Source: Mycobacterium neglectum
GTDB lineage: Bacteria > Actinomycetota > Actinomycetes > Mycobacteriales > Mycobacteriaceae
Direction: 5' to 3'
Length of the DNA stretch: 45,196 nucleotides
Assembly (NCBI RefSeq): GCF_002591975.1
Contig: NZ_NVQE01000047.1
Location: forward strand, 1-45,196
The stretch's first letter is position 1, and each line of letters opens with the position of its first letter. The notes below the pieces were generated by a model, which saw only the letters and a list, made by a program, of their open reading frames with translations, made no database searches and was not told the origin of the DNA. The position numbers were made by a program, and so were the translations under genes. Below are positions 41,019 through 45,196 of this stretch, piece after piece.

Positions 41019-41034
41019 CCTTTACCGAATCTTT
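41019..41034 (-). promoter_or_regulatory. AAAGA-N6-AAAGG direct repeat, minus orientation
   Basis: On the minus strand CTAAAGATTCGGTAAAGG repeats the AAGA unit 11 bp apart, with the same ATTCG spacer as at 34396. It points towards the RipC-like gene, within the divergent promoter region. Confidence 0.45.
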
Positions 41035-41175
41035 AGCGAAGTACTAGTTGAGCCATACACGGGACGGCAACTCTGGAGGTGACCATGGTGGCGTGGAGCG
41101 CCCACCGCGGTTTGCGCAATGACAGGTGCTCGGCGGCCGCTTGAGCGATTGCCGGTGGCAGAGAGGGGAAGAGCA

Positions 41176-42396
41176 ATGTGGCGGGTTAGGTCGGTTACCG
41201 GTTGGGGTGGGCGCCGGTGTGGGCTGACTGCCCTTGCTGCGGCCACGGCTGTGGTTCTGACGCTCGGTGCCTGCAGCAGCAACGCTTCTGCACCGTCGCC
41301 TCAGGTGATTGCAGACAAGGGAGATCCGTTCAGCGACCTGCTGGTGCCCGGGCTGCAGTCGTCAGTATCCGACGGCGCCGTCGGCGTTCCCGTCGATTCC
41401 CCCGTCACCGTGACTGCCGATGACGGCGTTCTTGGTGCGGTCACCATGGTCAATGAAGAGGGCAATCCAGTCGATGGACAGCTGAGCCCCGATGGACTGA
41501 CGTGGGCGACGGCCGAGCCGTTGGGCTACAACAAGGAGTACACGCTGACCGCCGAGGCGCGCGGACTCGGCGGCGTCGAACACAACAGCATGACATTCGA
41601 GACGCAGTCGCCGGAAAACTTGACCATGCCCTACGTCATGCCCAATGACGGTGAAGTCGTCGGTATCGGCCAGCCCATCGCCATCCGCTTCGATGAGGAC
41701 ATCCCCAACCGGTTAGCGGCGCAGAAGGCCGTCACTGTGCGGACCAACCCGCCGGTCGAGGGTGCGTTCTACTGGCTCAACAATCGCGAAATGCGTTGGC
41801 GCCCAGCCGAATACTGGAAGCCAGGCACCACGGTCGACGTGGCAGTCAACACCTACGGTGTAGATCTCGGTGACGGCCTCTTCGGCCAGGAGGACATCAC
41901 CACGCGGTTCACCATCGGCGACGTCGTCATCGCCACCGCTGATGACAACACCAAGACGCTGACCGTGCGGCGCAACGGCGAAGTCGTCAGAACCATGCCA
42001 CTTTCCATGGGCAAGGACAGCACGCCCACTGACAACGGCGCCTACATCATCGGTGACAGGTATTCGCACCTGATCATGGACTCCTCGACCTACGGCGTGC
42101 CCGTCAACTCCCCAGAGGGCTATCGCCTCGAGGTGGACTGGGCCACACAGATGTCCTACAGCGGCATCTATGTGCATTCAGCGCCGTGGTCAGTGGGCAG
42201 CCAAGGCAGCACCAACGTGAGCCACGGCTGCCTCAACGTGAGCCCCGCCAACGCGATCTGGTTCTACGACAACACCAAACGCGGCGACATCGTCGAGGTC
42301 GTCAATACCGTGGGCTCGACCCTGTCGGGTACCGACGGTCTCGGGGACTGGAACATCCCATGGGAACAATGGCGGACAGGCAACGCAAACCTCTGA
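41176..42396 (+). CDS. L,D-transpeptidase lipoprotein, LdtB/LdtMt2-like
   Basis: 406 residues; ATG behind gagaggggaa. Lipobox LGAC (Cys33). Two Ig-like domains (about 50-150 and 150-250), then YkuD (about 250-375) with YIIGDRYSHLIMDSSTYG, YVHSAPWSVGSQG and NVSHGCLNVSPANA (catalytic Cys352), then the C-terminal Trp-rich tail WNIPWEQW. This is the full LdtMt2 (LppS) architecture, the main 3-3 transpeptidase of M. tuberculosis. It is divergent from the RipC-like hydrolase, so synthesis and cleavage of peptidoglycan are co-located and share the BlaI-like site at 40935. Confidence 0.93.
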   Translation: MWRVRSVTGWGGRRCGLTALAAATAVVLTLGACSSNASAPSPQVIADKGDPFSDLLVPGLQSSVSDGAVGVPVDSPVTVTADDGVLGAVTMVNEEGNPVDGQLSPDGLTWATAEPLGYNKEYTLTAEARGLGGVEHNSMTFETQSPENLTMPYVMPNDGEVVGIGQPIAIRFDEDIPNRLAAQKAVTVRTNPPVEGAFYWLNNREMRWRPAEYWKPGTTVDVAVNTYGVDLGDGLFGQEDITTRFTIGDVVIATADDNTKTLTVRRNGEVVRTMPLSMGKDSTPTDNGAYIIGDRYSHLIMDSSTYGVPVNSPEGYRLEVDWATQMSYSGIYVHSAPWSVGSQGSTNVSHGCLNVSPANAIWFYDNTKRGDIVEVVNTVGSTLSGTDGLGDWNIPWEQWRTGNANL

Positions 42397-42475
42397 CGCC
42401 GCCGATTGACGGCGCGCCGGGACGACAACGATTCATGTTCGTAGCGGCAAGTTCTGAGCATGAAACGAGGAGAGA

Positions 42476-43324
42476 ATGCGTTCAACGCTGATTGCCCTGC
42501 TTGGCGTGACGGTGCTGTTGGCCGGCGCGTGCTCCAGCAGCGACACCAGCTCGATCCAACGCGACACCAGGGGTCTGGCCCACATCCACGGCCTCGGCGT
42601 CAATCCAGCCGACGGCGCGCTGTATGCCGGGACGCACTACGGCGTATACCGCCTCGCCAACGAGGGTGATCCCGAGCTCGTCGGCGACATCGTGCGGGAC
42701 TTCATGGGTTTCACCGTCGCCGGACCCGAGAACTTCCTCGGTAGCGGCCATCCCGGCGAGACTGACCGTGGCGCTCCGCCGCATCTCGGGTTGATCGAGA
42801 GCACGAATGGGGGACAATCATGGACGTCGGTGTCGATGGCCGGCGAGGCCGATTTCCATTCCCTCGAGTACCGCCATGGGCTGGTCTATGGGCTTAACAG
42901 CGGAACCCAGACCGTGATGGTGAGCGCGGACAAACGCAGCTGGGATCAACGTGCCGCGATCAGCGCCGTCGACATCGCGGTGTCACCCCAGAATGCGAAC
43001 GAGATCCTGGCGACGACCGCCGATGGACTGGCGCGCAGCCTCGACCAAGCCAGGACGTTCGCGCCGGTCGGTGCTCAACCCCAGCTGGTCTTGCTGAGCT
43101 GGCCCGACGACGGCCCGCTAATCGGGGTTGATTCCATCGGGACGGTATATGCCAGCGAGGATTCGGGCGCCACGTGGCAAGCGCGGCGGGCATTGGGTGA
43201 GCAAACGCAGGCTGTGCTCGCAGCCGGCCGCGGACTGGTGTTCGTTGCCACCGAGAAGGGTATTCACCGCTCGACCGACAACGGAACGACGTTCGAGGCC
43301 TTCTATGCCTTCGACGCACAATGA
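42476..43324 (+). CDS. BNR-repeat beta-propeller lipoprotein (F510_1955-like)
   Basis: 282 residues; ATG behind cgaggagaga. Lipobox LLAGAC (Cys19). The mature part is a set of propeller blades: LAHIHGLGVNPADGALYAGT near the start, then three Asp-box-like turns, STNGGQSWTSV, SEDSGATWQAR and STDNGTTFEAF. A conserved HIHGLG and DFHSLEYRHG carry histidines. Annotated relatives are called glycosyl hydrolase family BNR or F510_1955 proteins, without proven activity; they occur in copper clusters. It overlaps the cyclase gene by 20 bases, so the two are co-expressed and perhaps functionally linked. Confidence 0.85.
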   Translation: MRSTLIALLGVTVLLAGACSSSDTSSIQRDTRGLAHIHGLGVNPADGALYAGTHYGVYRLANEGDPELVGDIVRDFMGFTVAGPENFLGSGHPGETDRGAPPHLGLIESTNGGQSWTSVSMAGEADFHSLEYRHGLVYGLNSGTQTVMVSADKRSWDQRAAISAVDIAVSPQNANEILATTADGLARSLDQARTFAPVGAQPQLVLLSWPDDGPLIGVDSIGTVYASEDSGATWQARRALGEQTQAVLAAGRGLVFVATEKGIHRSTDNGTTFEAFYAFDAQ

Positions 43325-44729
43325 ACACGATCCACCCGCGCTGAGCGGACGCCGCACGCCTGCCGCACCGGGGCCGTGGAGTCTGGACAAGCTCGCAGCG
43401 CTGGCCGGCGAAACCGAGACCGACATCCGGGGGCACGCCGATGCCGGCCTGCTTCACCGACAACCGGATGGACAGTTCGAACCCGAATCTCTGCACCGGC
43501 TGCGTCTGATCCAGTTCGCGCGCAGCCGCGGCGTCAGCGAAGACCAGCTGGCGGCGTCGATCGCTAGCCAGAGCGATCTGCTGGGCATATTCGACGAATT
43601 GGTCCCCGTCGGCGATGGCACGGTGAGCCTTGTCGACGCCGCCCGCGAACTAGGCCTCGACGACGCAGTGATCAATGACCTGGCCGAGATCCTGGACTGG
43701 AACGACGTCAGCGCCGGAACAGAAGCTGACGTCGCCACTTTGCAGGTACTTGTCAAAGCGCTGGCACTGGGGATGCCGCGCGATGCCCTGATGCAGCTGA
43801 TCCGCGTCTTCGCCGATGCCACCGATCGCCTGGCCGACGCCGTCGTGCGCACCTTTCACGACTACGTCCACGAACGCTTCCGCGCCCAGGGACTCACCGG
43901 CCCGGAGCTGCTCGCAGCCAGCGAGGGCGTCGGCAAGCCACTGCTGGACCTGGTCGAACCGACCGTCGTGTACTTCCACCGGCGGGCCTATCAGCGCGCC
44001 CGTCGTGAGGACCTGCTGCGCCATCTAGCCGAGCCGACCACCCCGCCCTCGACCGCACCCGGCGAGGAACAGGCGACGGTGCTTTTCGTCGATCTGGCCA
44101 GCTTTACCTCGCTGACCGCGACCATGGGCGACCATGCGGCGGCCGACGTTTTGCGCAGATTCAGTGTCACCGTGCGCAGCAGCGCAGCGCAACACCGAGG
44201 CCGGGTCCTCAAGCAGATCGGTGATGAGTTCATGGTGATCTTCGCCCGACCCTTCGACGCCATCGCATTTGGCCTGGCGATGGACCGCTTCGTCGACGCC
44301 GAGCCACAGTTCCCGGCGCTGCATATCGGCGCGCACAGCGGCACGGTCCTCTACCGTGAAGGCGATTATGTCGGCGGCACAGTCAATCTCGCCGCACGTG
44401 TAGCGTCGGCCGGCGTCGCAGGCCAGTTTCTGATCACCGAAGAGCTCCGAGACACGGCCGGACCCCACCCTGAGGTGGACTTCGCTGCTCTGCCCCCGCA
44501 GCGACTCAAGGGGATTCCCGGTCCCGTCTGTCTTGTCGAAGTCCGCCGCCGGCGTATCCCCAGTCGCTCGAACCGCGCAACCGATCCCGTGTGCGGGATG
44601 CTCCTGCACCCCAGCGACGTCGCAGCCCAGACAACCTGGGCCGGAACCACATTCATGTTTTGCAGCGAGGCGTGCCAGCGTGCTTTCGTCGAGGAACCCG
44701 AGCGCTTCGCTACCCCGCGCCCGAGTTAG
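43305..44729 (+). CDS. class III adenylate/guanylate cyclase with MerR-like N-terminus and C-terminal YHS metal domain
   Basis: 474 residues; ATG 43305 behind gagg, overlapping the previous gene. Residues about 20-75 resemble a MerR-type helix-turn-helix (SLDKLAALAGETETDIRGHADAGLL, LHRLRLIQFARSRG); a helical region follows to about 245. The cyclase domain (about 257-410) keeps the metal Asp in ATVLFVDLASFT (Asp263) and QIGDEFMVIF (Asp307), the purine Lys before it (LKQIGDE), and the transition-state Asn/Arg in VNLAARV. Residues 427-468 form a YHS domain: DPVCGMLLHP, TTFMFCSEACQRAFVEEPERFA (Cys430 and a CxxxC pair). Cyclase activity may thus be gated by metal. It has no signal peptide and is cytosolic. 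Confidence 0.9.
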   Translation: MPSTHNEHDPPALSGRRTPAAPGPWSLDKLAALAGETETDIRGHADAGLLHRQPDGQFEPESLHRLRLIQFARSRGVSEDQLAASIASQSDLLGIFDELVPVGDGTVSLVDAARELGLDDAVINDLAEILDWNDVSAGTEADVATLQVLVKALALGMPRDALMQLIRVFADATDRLADAVVRTFHDYVHERFRAQGLTGPELLAASEGVGKPLLDLVEPTVVYFHRRAYQRARREDLLRHLAEPTTPPSTAPGEEQATVLFVDLASFTSLTATMGDHAAADVLRRFSVTVRSSAAQHRGRVLKQIGDEFMVIFARPFDAIAFGLAMDRFVDAEPQFPALHIGAHSGTVLYREGDYVGGTVNLAARVASAGVAGQFLITEELRDTAGPHPEVDFAALPPQRLKGIPGPVCLVEVRRRRIPSRSNRATDPVCGMLLHPSDVAAQTTWAGTTFMFCSEACQRAFVEEPERFATPRPS

Positions 44730-44875
44730 CCGCGCTGGGACTTATTGTGCGCCAGAGCCCCCCGCACGGTGTCGTCCCCCGCGGTGCTCGCCGCCTCGGC
44801 GCGCAAAGACCTCAAACATGGCTCTTCTTCCATGGCTCAGTGTGGCCTGCCGCCGAAGTGGCGATGCCGTTCGAC

Positions 44876-44894
44876 CTACTGCCCGCGTACGTAA
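44876..44894. promoter_or_regulatory. BlaI-like dyad CTAC-N11-GTAA before the last gene
   Basis: CTACTGC and ACGTAA at N11 spacing, overlapped by GTACGTA...AGTAGA just to the right. It lies 73 bp before the ATG of the Pro-rich secreted protein. The rest of 44730-44967 has no gene. Confidence 0.5.
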
Positions 44895-44967
44895 CCAGTA
44901 GACTGGCCGCCGAGGCACCGCGGTCTGCGCGCCGGGTGATACAAAACGAAGTTATCGGAGGTGAGAA

Positions 44968-45196
44968 ATGCGCAAGCTGACCAGGGCCAGGCTGATCACA
45001 GCCTTGATCGCGGCCGGGCTGGTTGCAGGTCTGGCGCTAGGCAACCCATCTGCGTTGGCTCAACCCGATGTTCCACCGCCGCCTCCGGCGCCGGTCGACC
45101 CCTTGGCGCCTCCTCTACCACCTCCTCCACCGGCGGCGCCTTTGCTGGCCGAGCCCCTCCCTCCGGGCGCGCCGCCGGTGGAGGAGGTGGTAGAGG
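44968..45196 (+). CDS. proline-rich secreted protein, 5' part (runs off the window)
   Basis: The ATG follows tcggaggtgaga. The first 76 residues are visible. A signal peptide (TRARLITALIAAGLVAGLAL... SALA|QPD) is followed by a stretch of Pro, Ala and Leu (VPPPPPAPVDPLAPPLPPPP). No Cys is present. The remainder lies beyond the window, so the domain that the Pro-rich spacer carries is unknown. Many mycobacterial cell-wall proteins have this kind of start. It is probably under the BlaI-like dyad at 44876. Confidence 0.75.
   Translation, partial: MRKLTRARLITALIAAGLVAGLALGNPSALAQPDVPPPPPAPVDPLAPPLPPPPPAAPLLAEPLPPGAPPVEEVVE

Noticed and set aside
45080..45196. Repetitive CCTCC/CCACC-like DNA at the right edge
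   Set aside because: Explained by proline codons of the secreted protein; not an independent repeat or CRISPR array.

Overview
The window reads as a copper- and envelope-stress accessory region of a mycobacterium, either a plasmid or a genomic island. GC is high and GTG starts are frequent. Many products resemble Mycobacterium tuberculosis proteins: a MmcO-type multicopper oxidase, an LpqS / CysK2 / Rv0849-type MFS trio, CsoR, an MPT63-like secreted protein, LdtA- and LdtB-type L,D-transpeptidases, a RipC-like NlpC/P60 protein and a truncated Rv0526-like protein. No replication, conjugation, IS or tRNA gene is visible. Several genes are decaying copies (128-560, 4578-5029, 7769-7942, 25165-26050, 36390-36850, 37862-38010), which suggests repeated rearrangement.

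Layout. 1-8 kb: a decayed gene copy, then a minus-strand set of polytopic membrane protein, cupredoxin-like lipoprotein and YcnI-type copper protein; then a BlaI-family repressor and small envelope proteins. 8.1-16.3 kb: eight tightly packed plus-strand genes resembling the membrane arm of respiratory complex I (A, a B/D-like fusion with a 22-histidine linker, H, J, K, L, M, N), with no NADH module and no Fe-S subunit. 16.4-21.3 kb: copper handling, with an MPT63-like secreted protein carrying a Met/Cys tail, an HMA chaperone, a YHS protein, CsoR, a Csp-like storage protein, a rhodanese lipoprotein and a small Cys peptide. 21.7-24.6 kb: LpqS / CysK2 / MFS. 25-32.4 kb: a deacetylase pseudogene, DUF2752 and cupin proteins, a BlaI/M56 pair, an LdtA-like enzyme, and a membrane protein / TlpA / M56 operon. 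32.6-36.4 kb: multicopper oxidase and a two-component system. 36.4-45.2 kb: two DUF305 proteins, an alpha/beta hydrolase, a RipC-like hydrolase, an LdtB-like enzyme, a BNR lipoprotein, a class III nucleotide cyclase fused to a YHS domain, and the start of a Pro-rich secreted protein.

Three shared promoter motifs appear to tie the genes together. (i) ATACCC-N5-GGGTAT boxes (CsoR-like) stand before the complex I-like operon, before the HMA/YHS/CsoR genes (twice), before the small Cys peptide and beside the hydrolase/DUF305 region. (ii) A 19-bp dyad NTAC-N11-GTAN (BlaI-like) occurs at about a dozen places, usually some 25-50 bp before envelope or redox genes. (iii) A GAAGA-N6-GAAGA direct repeat precedes the two-component operon, the DUF305 lipoprotein and the RipC-like gene. 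I infer a copper-responsive regulon joined to a BlaI-controlled cell-wall regulon. The most novel elements are the electron-input-less complex I-like operon with a His-rich subunit, and the cyclase-YHS fusion.
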